Below are positions 1 to 10,980 of a stretch of DNA of 64,000 nt, piece by piece. Source of the DNA: Siphonodentalium dalli (taxonomy: Eukaryota; Mollusca; Scaphopoda; Gadilida; Siphonodentaliidae); assembly GCA_032622095.1 (NCBI GenBank), contig CP136068.1, positions 50,830,443 through 50,894,442 of the forward strand, written 5' to 3'. Each line of letters begins with the position of its first letter. Position 1 is the stretch's first letter. The position numbers were made by a program, and so were the translations under genes. Below the pieces are notes generated by a model that ran no database searches, had not been told where the DNA came from, and saw only the letters and a list, made by a program, of their open reading frames with translations.

Positions 1-670
1 TTCTTCAATCTAGTATTCTCAAAATGTTATGAGAAAAGCAGAGCATATGGATATTAATTTATTGACTTACATGACCTCAAATATGGCATTTCATCACACA
101 AGTTCTGTGTCAAGGCAAATTTGGCTAAGTCCATAAAATGGAACACACATTTTGTTTGAGAATATTTTATTCTCCTTATTCATAGATGCACATATTAATC
201 ATATTTTGTGTTTAATCTAGTGAGGAAATTACTAAAACAGTGAAAAAGTCATTAATTTGGCACTAGTTTTTTAAATAATTAACCATATAATACGGCATTT
301 GGCTCATTCTGCGAAATTAAGGCTCCAAAATCAGGTAAACTCGCGTTTTTGAAAGCACACAACTCGAAAAATACTTAAGGAATCTGGGAATGGTTTCCAG
401 TTCTGGATTCAGGAAAATGTGGTCGACAAAATAGGCATTATATTTGTAGGACTTGTAAATTTGAATTTTTTATATACATTCATGAAAATCCATATATTGA
501 TGATTTGACCAAATTTTCCCAATTTTTTTTTCACGAAATTCACTAATTTCCCTTTTTCCGATTTTTGCCGATTTTTAGTATGTTGTTTACGGAGGGTATA
601 TGTACCAATTCCAGCAAAAAAAAATTCTGTTGCAATTAGTTCTGGGTAAAACCATAAATGCACTGGACTA
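1..670. other. Unassigned flank, no gene seen
   Basis: AT-rich sequence left of the giant inverted repeat. I see no convincing coding frame, RNA gene or tandem structure. Its right edge (near 669-671) is an abrupt junction with satellite A: the mirror copy at 21.7 kb continues into the natural end of the satellite element, whereas here the sequence switches to unrelated DNA. The last bases before the junction, ACCATAAATGCACTGGA, recur at about 60193-60209, so this edge itself belongs to some dispersed sequence. Confidence 0.5.
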
Positions 671-1355
671 ACCCCCCACCCATCACCTACATGACAAATA
701 AAAATCAACTTATGATTTTATCGCTTATTTTGCTTTATATATTCATGAAACAGCGAGAAATTAACTTCTTCTGACAACAAGTTGTTTGAGTCAGGGTTTG
801 GGGTGGGGGGGGGGGAAGATGTCGTGGTCAGGATATTTCCCCCCCCCCCCACCCAGCACCTACATGACAAAAAAATAATCTTATGGTTTTATCGCTCGTT
901 TTGCTTTATATAGTCATGAAACAGCGAGAAATTAACTTCTTCTGAGAACAAGTTGTTTGAGTCAGGGTTTGGGGTGGGGGGGGAAATGTCCAGGTCAGGA
1001 TATCTTCCCCCCCCCCACCCAGCACCTACATGACAAAAAAATAATCTTATGGTTTTATCGCTTGTTTTGCTTTATCTAGTCATGAAACGGCGAGAAATTA
1101 ACTTCTTCTGAGAAAAAGTGTTTTGAGTCAGGGTTTGGGGTGGGGGGAAGATGTCCAGGTCAGGATATTTCCCCCCCCCCCCCCACCTACATGACAAAAC
1201 AATCATCTTATGGTTTTATCGCTTGTTTTGCTTTATCTAGTCATGAAACGGCGAGAAATTAACTTCTTCTGAGAAAAAGTTTTTAGAGTCAGGGTTTGGG
1301 GTGGGGGGGGGGGAGATGTCCAGGTAGTCAGGATATCCACCCCCACCCGCCACCT
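671..1355 (+). repeat. Satellite A, about 4 units, forward orientation
   Basis: Tandem units of about 155-165 bp. Each reads: CACCTACATGAC, an AT-rich segment with TTATGGTTTTATCGC, then CAGCGAGAAATTAACTTC, then TTGTTTGAGTCAGGGTTTGG, a G run, GATGTCCAGGTCAGGATATC and a C run. The orientation of the array reverses at about 1340-1360. Confidence 0.9.
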
Positions 1356-3655
1356 ACATGACTCAAAAAACTTGTTCTCAGAAGAAGTTAATTTCTCGCT
1401 GTTTCTTATATAAAGCAAAACGAGCGATAAAACCATAAGATTATCTTTTTGTCATGTAGGTACTGGGTGGGGGGGGAGATATCCTGACCTGGACATCTTC
1501 CCCCCCCACCCCAAACCCTGACTCAAACAACTTGTTGTCAGAAGAAGTTAATTTCTCGCTGTTTCATGACTATATAAAGCAAAACGAGCGATAAAACCAT
1601 AAGATTATTTTTTTGTCATGTAGGTGCTGGGTGGGGGGGGGGGAAGACATCCTGACCTGGACATCTTCCCCCCCACCCCAAACCCTGACTCAAACAACTT
1701 GTTGTCAGAAGAAGTTAATTTCTCGCTGTTTCATGACTATATAAAGCAAAACGAGCGATAAAACCATAAGATTATTTTTTTGTCATGTAGGTGCTGGGTG
1801 GGGGGGGGGGGAGATATCCTGACCTGGACATCTTCCCCCCCACCCCAAACCCTGACTCAAACAACTTGTTGTCAGAAGAAGTTAATTTCTCGCTATTTCA
1901 TGACTATATAAAGCAAAACGAGCGATAAAACCATAAGATTATTTTTTTGTCATGTAGGTGCTGGGTGGGGGGGGGGGGGGGAAGATATCCTGACCTGGAC
2001 ATCTTCCCCCCCCCAAACCCTGACTCAAACAACTTGTCCTCAGAAGAAGTTAATTTCTCGCTGTTTCATGACTATATAAAGCAAAACAAGCGATAAAACC
2101 ATAAGATTATTTTTTTGTCATGTAGGTGCTGGGGTGGGGGGGGGGAAGATATCCTGACCTGGACATCTTCCCCCCCCCCCCCACCCCAAACCCTGACTCA
2201 AACAACTTGTTCTCAGAAGAAGTTAATTTCTCGCTGTTTCATGACTATATAAAGCAAAACAAGCGATAAAACCATAAGATTATTTTTTTGTCATGTAGGT
2301 GCTGGGGAACCCTGACTCAAACAACTTGTTGTCAGAAGAAGTTAATTTCTCGCTGTTTCATGACTATATAAAGCAAAACGAGCGATAAAACCATAAGATT
2401 ATTTTCTTGTCATGTAGGTGCTGGGTGGGGGGAAGATATCCTGACCTGGACATTTCCCCCCCCCCCCCACCCCAAACCCTGACTCAAACAACTTGTTGTC
2501 AGAAGAAGTTAATTTCTCGCTGTTTCATGACTATATAAAGCAAAACGAGCGATAAAACCATAAGATTATTTTTTTGTCATGTAGGTGCTGGGTGGGGGGG
2601 GGGGGGGAAGATATCCTGACCTGGACATCTTCCCCCCCCCAAACCCTGACTCAAACAACTTGTTCTCAGAAGAAGTTAATTTCTCGCTGTTTCATGACTA
2701 TATAAAGCAAAACAAGCGATTAAACCATAAGATTATATTTTTGTCATGTAGGTGCTGGGTGGGGGGGGGGAAGATATCCTGACCTGGACATCTTCCCCCC
2801 CACCCCAAACCCTGACTCAAACAACTTGTTGTCAGAAGAAGTTAATTTCTCGCTATTTCATGACTATATAAAGCAAAACGAGCGATAAAACCATAAGATT
2901 ATTTTTTTGTCTTGTAGGTGCTGGGTGGGGGGGAAGATATCCTGACCTGGACATCTCCCCCCCCCCCCATCCCCAAACCCTGACTCAAACAACTTGTTCT
3001 CAGAAGAAGTTAATTTCTCGCTGTTTCATGACTATATAAAGCAAAACGAGCGATAAAACCATAAGATTATTTTTTTGTCATGTAGGTGCTGGGTGGGGGG
3101 GGGGGGGGGGGAGATATCCTGACCTGGACATTTCCCCCCCCCAAACCCTGACTCAAACAACTTGTTCTCAGAAGAAGTTAATTTCTCGCTGTTTCATGAC
3201 TATATAAAGCAAAACAAGCGATAAAACCATAAGATTATATTTTTGTTATGTAGGTGCTGGGTGGGGGGGGGAAGATATCCTGACCTGGACATCTCCCCCC
3301 CCACCCCAAACCCTGACTCAAACAACTTGTTGTCAGAAGAAGTTAATTTCTCGCTGTTTCATGACTATATAAAGCAAAACGAGCGATAAAACCATAAGAT
3401 TATTTTTTTGTCTTGTAGGTGCTGGGTGGGGGGGGAGATATCCTGACCTGGACATCTCCCCCCCCCCATCCCCAAACCCTGACTCAAACAACTTGTTGTC
3501 AGAAGAAGTTAATTTCTCGTTGTTTCATGACTATATAAAGCAAAACGAGCGATAAAACCATTAGATTATTTTTTTGTCATGTAGGTGCTGGGTTGGGGGG
3601 GGGGGAGTTATCCTGACCTGGACATCTTCCCCCCACCCCAAACCCTGACTCATGA
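1356..3655 (-). repeat. Satellite A, about 14 units, reversed
   Basis: Same unit as 671-1355 but reverse-complemented, at a period near 165 bp. Within each unit the G run plus GAAGATATCC and the opposing GGACATCTTC plus C run form a hairpin with a TGACCT loop. Homopolymer length varies from copy to copy (roughly 7-18). One unit at 2302-2316 has lost the whole G/C hairpin, and the same lesion is present in the other arm at 19544-19558. Short open frames here recur at the repeat period and are not genes. Confidence 0.92.
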
Positions 3656-4005
3656 ATATATAAAGCAAAATAAGCAATAAAACCATAAGATGATTTTTTT
3701 GTCATGTAGGTGCTGGGTGGAGGGGGGGGGGGGTGGTGGAATATTATCCAAGCCTGGACATTTGAAAGAAGAAAAAAAGACAATAAAATTCGTGAAAACA
3801 ATAATTTTGTCAAAATCAAAAATCAAAAAATTTTTAATCTCAAAAAACATTTTTCTGGCCATTTCAGAACCTAACGATATCAAATGAGTGAAATTATTTT
3901 TTAGTCGTACATGGGGGGGGGAAGATATCCAGGGTGGGGGGTAAGATATCCTAGGATATCTTCCCCCCCAGGGGGGGGGAGATATCCAGGGGGGGGCATC
4001 GATCT
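3656..4005 (-). repeat. Terminal domain of satellite element A
   Basis: Non-tandem end of the satellite element: an A/T-rich stretch with AAACATTTTTCTGGCCATTT and ATATCAAATGAGTGAAATTA, then three short G/C-run palindromes centred on GATATCCTAGGATATC. It matches 18019-18345 in mirror image and, more diverged (AAGATATCC replaced by AACTTATCC), 21696-22042. This indicates that the element has inverted ends. Confidence 0.8.
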
Positions 4006-4139
4006 TACTTCATATGATTTCTGAGATACCAGAGATACTATAAACAGTGCCCACATATATCACAAACTGTCTTACTTAAAGAGACCAGAGGGAGCATTTA
4101 GACTTTAGAGGGGGTATGAGTCCAAGTCTGCAAATATTT

Positions 4140-4579
4140 AGTGTGTCTGTCATTTGCAGAATGAGCCCCCCCCCCCCCAGAGGGTGAATTTATTGATACT
4201 ATCTCACATAGTGGGCTTATAAGCATCACCAAACTCACCCTTCGGGAACCTCATTCTGCTTAGGCCTCAACTACTATTAGAAACCTAGGATCAGATTGAA
4301 ATTCCCCAGTTGAAGTTGGTCATGTTCCCCCAAATTAGTCGCCTCAATTACGAATTTTATCTTCTGGAAATTTATAGGGGAAATAAAAACTTCTCACAAG
4401 GGAAAACGTAATTAAAAACAATGTTAACTTGAGACTAAAGATACCTTCCAGAAGATGATGGCTAAGCAGATGAGGTATCCAGATGGTGAATTTTGTGATG
4501 CTAGCCTACTTTGTGGGATAGCATCACTAAATTCACCCTCTGGGGACCTACATGTAATTCTGCAAATGACAGCCACACT
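4140..4579. mobile_element. Fold-back repeat with 23-bp TIRs
   Basis: The ends are inverted repeats containing TGTCATTTGCAGAAT, with one mismatch over about 23 bp. Just inside each end lies a hairpin built from CAGAGGGTGAATTTA and its complement around a GATGCTA-type loop. The middle holds TTCCCCAGTTGAAGTTGGT and related sequence. Partial copies occur at 43535-43777 and 63769-64000, so it is dispersed. No coding capacity is visible, so it is probably a non-autonomous DNA element. Confidence 0.75.
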
Positions 4580-4917
4580 GTGCAGGCTTGTATGATCGAG
4601 TCACATCTTTTGTAAAAAAAATGTTAATATTTACTAGTATATTGTTATATTTATATATTATTTTGTTTTTCATTTAGTTATTATTGTTTTGCACATGCAG
4701 GGTGAGGCAGAAAAAAATTCGGACACTTAGGGAGGGATGGGTGGGTCATCAGCTTAAATGAATTTTTTTTTTCAGACTGAACATTTTTTCCTCATTCCTT
4801 TTCTCAAAATATAGCATAAATTTTCACCTACATGTATAAATGGACAAAATATTGTATAATGAAGTCAATGCTACATATAGCAGTATATTGTGTTATATAT
4901 GAATTTATTAGACACAA
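4580..4917. other. No gene seen
   Basis: AT-rich spacer in the left arm. Nothing beyond short A/T runs and a few ATG-led short frames. Mirrored at about 17011-17348. Confidence 0.5.
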
Positions 4918-5470
4918 ATGTGTTAACTCCCAACAGCCCCGCCATTTCTTGACAGGTTGCCCTCATTTTAACAAATCTGAATCTCAGTCACTAAAGGATC
5001 CTCCATACTACAATATATGTAATCTAAATAGTCCAACCTCTCTTGAGAAGACATTTTAGGAACTACTATAGAGACATATAGTTATCGTATGTCCCTGGTC
5101 CCACTCTATTTAACCTGGTGAACCCATCAGAATAAATTTTAACCCTAGACACCAAAGAACTCTTCGTATTAATACTAAATATCAGTAAAATAGACCTGAT
5201 GGTCCTTGTGAAGGAAGCATATTAAGAGAAAAACTGTCCTTCGCTTGCCCCCTATTTGACCAGGTAACCCCATTAAAAAAAAATTCAACAACAGTCTTGA
5301 TCAAACAAGATCAACATTCCATGCTAAATAAGCCAACTAGTTCTTGCAAACATATTTTAAGAATTACTATCTGGTGAAATAGTTATGTCTCTGGCACTGC
5401 CCTTATTTAACTTTGTGATCCATTTTAACAAATCTGTCACCCAATCCAATATTTTAGACAAAGCTTTTTT
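4918..5470 (-). repeat. Degenerate ~150-bp tandem repeat
   Basis: Three to four diverged units, each with TTAACAAATCTGA or an equivalent, a TATTTAACCTGGTGA-type segment and TTAGGAACTACTAT. Read on the minus strand they resemble the units at 62930-63222 (CAGATTTGTTCAAATGAGG), so this is probably an older, reversed copy of that hairpin-led family. Confidence 0.6.
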
Positions 5471-6344
5471 AACAAAACTTTCAATGATGAGTTAGGTGCA
5501 TAAGAACACATATTGTTTTATTAATTGGACTTATTTATAAATCTTTTTTTTATATATATAAGTTTAAACTATATTTGTTTTGTTAATTGAGTTTTAAAGC
5601 GTAAATACAGGAATTGTGCTAAAGCGCAAATAAAGGAATTTAAAAAAATTTGGATTGTAACAAGGAAAATTCTGTTTTCCTGGAGTTTGTTTTCCATATT
5701 TTGAGAAAAAAATAAAATAGAAACAGACTCCTTCTCGCATCTAAAAATTGAGATTTTATTGTCTGAAAAGTGCATGAGAACACATATTTTATTTCTACTG
5801 GGACTTTAAGTCATTTGTAACATTTGTAACACCTGTCTACGAACGGTCTCTCTCTGGTATCTCAGAATAATGCAACACTTGTAATGCTTTGTAACATGTG
5901 ACGTCGCTACATTGAGACAGTAGAAATAACATAGGCTGCGTTTTTCTACTGGGACTTTAAATCATTTGTAACATTTATAACACTTGTAACACTGTTACAA
6001 AATGCGTAGTGGAGGAAAAATGTACCTGATTAATGCAATATATGGTCACCAGGCTCTTTGAGTTTTCCTGGTGATGTTATCATATTTCGAATTCCAGAAA
6101 TTGGCGCATTATCATTCTTGTCCGTGGTTGCCTATTGCTAATATAAACTTTGATCAATGATTGGGTGAGGGATGTGGTCTATATGATGCATGGATTCATG
6201 CAAAGAGTAGGCTAAAGTAGGCTAATAGTAATACAGGTGTTAAACATGCCTGTAAATTTTCTATATATAATAATAAATTGATGGAACATGCAGAGTGTGC
6301 CAATGGATTAAAATTTGAATCCATTTAAGGACTTTGCTAACCCA
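5471..6344. other. Spacer with GTAACA-rich repeats
   Basis: No gene seen. Two direct copies of TTCTACTGGGACTTTAA followed by TCATTTGTAACATTT lie at about 5793 and 5944. Motifs AAAGCG(T/C)AAAT at about 5597 and 5629 resemble the cluster at 25.5 kb. The segment TGTTACAAAATGC...GGAGGAAAAATGTACC at about 5994-6028 recurs inside an insertion in the other arm at 17936-18018. Confidence 0.5.
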
Positions 6345-6380
6345 ATTTTCCCCAAATTTGATGGAGTCAAAATAAAGATT

Positions 6381-7096
6381 TATGTTCACTTTTGTTAGTA
6401 ATCACAATAACCAAACACATGAATGCAACATTTTAAGAGCATTATTAATGCTGAATAGGTCATTGTCGCATGGTTTCTGTCAAAAAGACACCCAGAATCT
6501 CTTAAACTGCCAAAAAGACACCCAGGATCTCAGACTCAAAGTCTCGCCAAACAACGGGAATTTTGTTTAGTCGTCTGCTATTAATATTATGATAATTATT
6601 TGTTTGTGATCGGAGTGAAATATCAACGAAATTTAATTCGGCTTTGATTCTGACTGACAGCGCAATTCCACATCCTTGATAGTTGGCCCAATATTAAGTA
6701 CCGTACCGAAATATTAGAAGTATAGTTGAAACATCAATTCCAGCATGCTACACTCAGGTTCACTGCACTATCATTCAATGCAATTTGATAGAGTGCTTAA
6801 AGAGGTGCATATTTCATGTTTCGACTTGACTGTAGTGTTTGTTCCTTTAATACGGCGAAATATATTTATGAAACTTGGCATGTATGGATTAGAATTATGT
6901 CTCGTAGCTCGAGTATGTTACAAATCGGGGATCTGTTTGGAGTATGTGCAGAATACACCCAGACCTCAAGCTGACTAATGCCGAATATCTTTCGGTAGGA
7001 ATCGGGGGATTTTCAAAATCGCAGATCAGATAAATTACTAGATGGGTTTGGTTACTGAATACTGTGATTACTAATAAAAGTGAACATAACGAACAT
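6381..7096. mobile_element. ~715-bp insertion with inverted ends
   Basis: The left end (TATGTTCACTTTTGTTAGTA, then ATCACAATAACCAAAC) and the right end (GTTTGGTTACTGAATACTGT, then GATTACTAATAAAAGTGAAC) are inverted repeats of about 40 bp with small differences. It sits between a sequence like AATTTGATGGAGTC at 6354 and the start of element B. That pair is contiguous at the other end of B (about 8680-8710), which suggests that this segment was inserted into an outer TIR of B. No ORF of note. Mirror copy at 14832-15547. Confidence 0.55.
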
Positions 7097-7099
7097 GAC

Positions 7100-8685
7100 A
7101 ATTGGAACTTATTCCCTATTCCTTATTTTCAAAAATGTCGCTTTCGACCGATTTGACGCCCCAAATACTGGCAAATACCACCTAGAAACACCCCGACCCC
7201 ACTCATAATCCCCGGGGGTGCCACCCCGAGGGGGTGAAAATGTGGTATGGACCATTTTCGAGAACGGTAGGGATTTCGACCAATTTGACGGCATGGGTGG
7301 GTGGCCCGCCCCAAATACCACCTAGAAACACTCTGACCCCCCACCATCACCCCCGGGGGTGCCACCCTGAGGGGGTGAAAATGGGACCATTTTCGAGAAC
7401 GGTAAGGATTTCGACTGATTTGACATGGGTGGGTGGCCCGCCTCAAATACCAACTAGAAACACCCGGACCCCCCACTAATCATCCCCAGGGGGTGCCACC
7501 ATTTTCGAGGAAGGTAAGGATTTCGACCAATTTGATGGACGATGGCCGGTCTGTGTCCTATTATGCTTTGCCAGACTCCGCATATGACTGAATTCTTCGG
7601 GGTGTATCTATGTGGTATTTGGGGCGGGCCACCCACCCATGCCATCAAATCGGTCAAAATCCTTACTGTTCTCAAAAATGGTCCACACCCCATTTTCACC
7701 CCCGCCCCGGGGGTGATGGGTGGGGGTCGGTGTGTTTCTATGTGGTATTTGGGGCGGCCACCACCCATGCCGTCAATTGGTCGAAATCCTTACTGTTCTC
7801 TAAAATGGTCCATACCCTATTTTCACCCCCTCGGGGTGGCACCTCTCCTCCCCCCCCCCCGGTGATGGGTGGGGGATCGGGGTGTTTCTAGGTGGTATTT
7901 GGGGCGTGCCGCCCACCCATGGCCATGCCATCAAATCTGTCGAAATCCTTACAGTTCTCGAAAATGGTCCATACCCCATTTTCACCCACTCGGGTGCCCC
8001 CCCCCCCCCGGGGGGATGGGTGGGGGGGGTCAAGGTGTTTCTATGTGGTATTTGGGGCAGGCCACCCACCCATACCATCAAATCGAAATTCTTACCATTC
8101 TCGAAAATGGTCCATACCCAGTTGGGGTGAGTAGTTGGGGGTCGGGGTATTTCTAGGTGGTATTTGGGGCGGGCCACCCACCCATGCCGTCAATTGGTCG
8201 AAATCCTTACTGTTCTCTAAAATGGTCCATACCCTATTTTCACCCCCTCGGGGTGGCACCTCCCCCCCGGGTGATGGGTGGGGGATCGGGGTGTTTCTAG
8301 GTGGTATTTGGGGCGTGCCGCCCACCCATGGCCATGCCATAAAATCTGTCGAAATCCTTACCGTTTCTCGAAAATGGTCCATACCGCATTTTCACCCCTC
8401 GGGGTGGGACCCCCGGGGGTGATGGTGGGGGGGGGGGGGTCGGGTGGACTAGACGCTGGCTCTATGAGGCTACGCCGTTACACTATATGCACGCCGTCAT
8501 GATGGATTGTGCTGGTCTCTCATGACGGCAAACAGAGCAGAGCATCGGAGCGTCATAGAGCCAGTATCTAGTCCAGGGGTCGGGGTGTTTATAGGTGGTA
8601 TTTGGGGCGGGCCACCCACCCATGCCGTCAAATCGGTCGAAAGCGACATTTTTGAAAATAAGGAATAGGGAATAATTTTCCAATT
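7100..8685. mobile_element. Element B: TIRs plus inverted ~130-bp arrays
   Basis: Ends are near-identical inverted repeats: AATTGGAA, TTATTCCCTATTCC, TTATTTTCAAAAATGTCGC, TTTCGACCGATTTGACGGC and CCCGCCCC. The interior is a tandem array of units of about 130 bp (GGTATGGACCATTTTCGAGA, AAGGATTTCGAC, GGGTGGGTGGCCCGCC, CAAATACCACCTAGAAACAC and GGGGGTGCCACCCCGAGG). The units run one way at 7130-7540 and the opposite way at 7610-8440, with a unique flip segment between. Short proline/glycine/tryptophan-rich frames across it are repeat shadows. Mirror copy at 13216-14828. Confidence 0.85.
8445..8575. mobile_element. Small nested MITE, hAT-like
   Basis: A 131-bp insertion inside element B. TIRs of about 24 bp begin TGGACTAGA and continue CTGGCTCTATGA, with two mismatches. 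The flanks carry GGGTCGGG on the left and the same octamer, offset by one base, on the right, consistent with an 8-bp target duplication. That sequence is also part of the B unit, so the duplication is suggestive only. Non-coding. Mirror copy at 13326-13461. Confidence 0.65.
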
Positions 8686-8781
8686 TATTTTGGACTCCAT
8701 TAAATTTGGAAAGATGTGGTTAAATTAACACATTTCGGCAAAAATATTAGGCCTACCTGAAATTTAACATTTTCCACTCAC

Positions 8782-8831
8782 GCCTGTTTACTTTCGTCCT
8801 CGAAATAACCAATGTGATGCGGAAACGCCAT
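8782..8831 (-). CDS. First-exon-like segment (left-arm copy)
   Basis: Mirror of 13070-13119 and described there. Minus strand: an ATG followed by 15 further codons, then two bases and the strong donor-like GTGAGT (complement at 8776-8781). I do not recognise the peptide. No partner exons are visible, so this may be a captured gene fragment or chance. Confidence 0.2.
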
Positions 8832-9388
8832 GACAATATCTGAATATGGAATGTATCACAAACTCCACCAATGTCCACTCCATTAATCAGAACTGCCGCC
8901 ATCATGATTGACGATGTTGTTGTTGTTATTGAAGATATATGATACAAGGATGGAAAGAAAGTTAAGAAGTTAAGAAGTTGTCTGTAAATTCCTCAGTCGA
9001 CTTTGGATAACCCTAATCGAATTTGGCAAACTGCATATTTTTAGCGCCACCTATGCTGATAGTGCAGGGGGACTGAACTCTGCCTTGCAGTTTCACTGTC
9101 TCGACCAAATGCATTTCGGCCCCTGGATACAACAAATACATATGTCGATACGACGTGAACACGACCCAGTGCAATATATTTTCAATCCTAACACTAGTTT
9201 TCCTATAAGACGAATGTTAGGATACAATATAAATAGAGCTCCGCGCATTTTAACGCCCGTCATATTTGTGTCCAATATTGAATATAAATAGAGCTCCGCG
9301 CATTTTAACGCCGGTCATTTGTGTGTGCAATATTGAATATATATTACACAGCCTTTAATTTACGCTAACACATTATATTTTCTAAAAT
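8832..9388. other. Spacer with ATGGCGGC motif; no clear gene
   Basis: On the minus strand this includes TCATGATGGCGGCAG upstream of the exon-like segment. Two direct copies of GAGCTCCGCGCATTTTAACG, about 58 bp apart, lie near 9236 and 9291. The short frames across 9085-9291 are exactly mirrored at 12610-12816 and show no recognisable protein. Confidence 0.4.
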
Positions 9389-10230
9389 GTAAGTGATAGG
9401 TGACGGTTTATAACATAAAGGTGTACTCCTTTTATCGCAAAGACGCACATTTGTTCAAAAATACAAGACATTTATAAGGCTTCATTTCCCCATATTTGAA
9501 GGTGTAAATGGTGATATTTGCTTTCAATAATTAAATAAAATGATAACTAAAATACAATAAAATGTTGTCTGTTGCTAAATAGCGACTGTCATATGTATGT
9601 GCTATTCTTACTACATATAAATGCAAACTTCTGTCAATGTCCATACATGTTTGCAATTTATAACATATATATGTGTCAAATATATAACTTAGTTAATTAA
9701 CAGACTCAGCCATGTGTTTAATGTGAAAATATATAGGGGCGTTTTATAGAATATAAATTACGCACGTTTCATTTTGGGGTAATATATGGGCATTATAAAA
9801 TGTAAAACGGATAGATGACGATTTCTAATATAAAGGTGCACACCTTTTATTGGTGAGCTGGTTGTGTTCAAAGATACAATATATTTTCCCCACCGTTTAA
9901 GAGCAGCAGGCATGTGTGCAAAAGCAGCAAATATGTATTATAAACGAGGACATGTGCTTTCAATAATTAAACAAATTGATGACTAAAATACAAAAAAATG
10001 AGATCTGCTGCTAAATAGCGACTCTCATATGGGTGTGCTATTCTGACTACAAACATATGCAAATTTTCATCAGTATCCATATATGTTTGCAATTTATAAC
10101 ATATATATGTGTCACATTTACAATATAGTTACAGAAAATAACGACATTTCATACATATGTGTTCAATATATAATAAACATGTGTACATATTGAATACATA
10201 TAGTGAAATTTACCACTTTTCGCCACATAT
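9389..10230. repeat. Tandem duplication, ~430-bp units
   Basis: Two diverged copies (about 9389-9800 and 9801-10230) share, in order, TATAAAGGTG, CCTTTTAT, a CTTTCAATAATTAA stretch, GCTAAATAGCGACT, CATAT, GTGCTATTCT and TGCAATTTATAACATATATA. The landmark GCGACT(G/C)TCATATG is spaced 432 bp. Non-coding. Mirrored at 11671-12512. Confidence 0.75.
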
Positions 10231-10292
10231 GTTTGTTCTATTATTGAATATATAAGAGCGGATACAATATAGTTACAAAAAAAACGCCATAC

Positions 10293-10936
10293 GCCGTCCC
10301 TTTAAATAATGCGTTTGGTGATTGCAGTGCAATATCCACAGTAATAAAACAAACCAATATAAATACAGGCAGCAGAATGATACCAACATTTCTGTATAAA
10401 ATTCACAAGGAGATACATTGGTGCCAAGATATATTTCAATTACAGAATCCTGTTCAAGGTTGGTCAAATTTACTGACACAATCATTTTACTGATGCAGAA
10501 TTCTGTGTCTATTGAATTCGAATCAGTTAATGTCTATTAACTGACCAGCAGTCGGTGGGGTTCTTGTCAGGCGATAGTAATGACGATGATGATGATGATG
10601 ATGATGATGATGCTGATGATGATGATGATGAAGATGAAAATGACGATGATGATTTTACCATCAATGCGATGATTATAATAAAAGGCGACGACTATGATGA
10701 AAAATAATGATGAAGAAGTGACGACGTTGAGCGAGACGACGATGCCTATGATAAAGGTAATGATGATGATAATGAGGATGATGATGACGATGCCTATGGT
10801 AAATGTAATGATGATGACGATGATCCTGAAGGCGGTAATGATGATGATGATTATGCTTATATATGACAATGATGATGATGATGCCGATGATGCCGATGAT
10901 GATGATGATGATAATGATGACGACGACAACGACGAC

Positions 10937-10980
<44 letters not shown>

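Larger units (their letters stand above)
671..10292 (+). repeat. Left arm of giant inverted repeat
   Basis: The reverse complement of this stretch is found at 11610-21695. Paired positions sum to about 21901 near the centre, 21928 in the middle (4.8-7.1 kb) and about 22027-22366 in the satellite, so the arms are collinear apart from a few indels and satellite copy-number changes. Several hundred-base blocks (for example 8753-9291 against 12610-13148) look identical or nearly so. Occasional substitutions, such as at 6782/15146, and small indels distinguish the arms. Confidence 0.95.

Noticed and set aside
671-3655. G-run/C-run repeats as telomere-like sequence
   Set aside because: The unit is ~165 bp with variable homopolymers and is bounded by element termini. 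It does not have the short fixed motif of telomeres.
7129-8502. Overlapping Pro/Gly/Trp-rich frames of 80-125 codons
   Set aside because: They follow the ~130-bp units of element B on both strands, and near-equivalent frames appear in the mirror arm.
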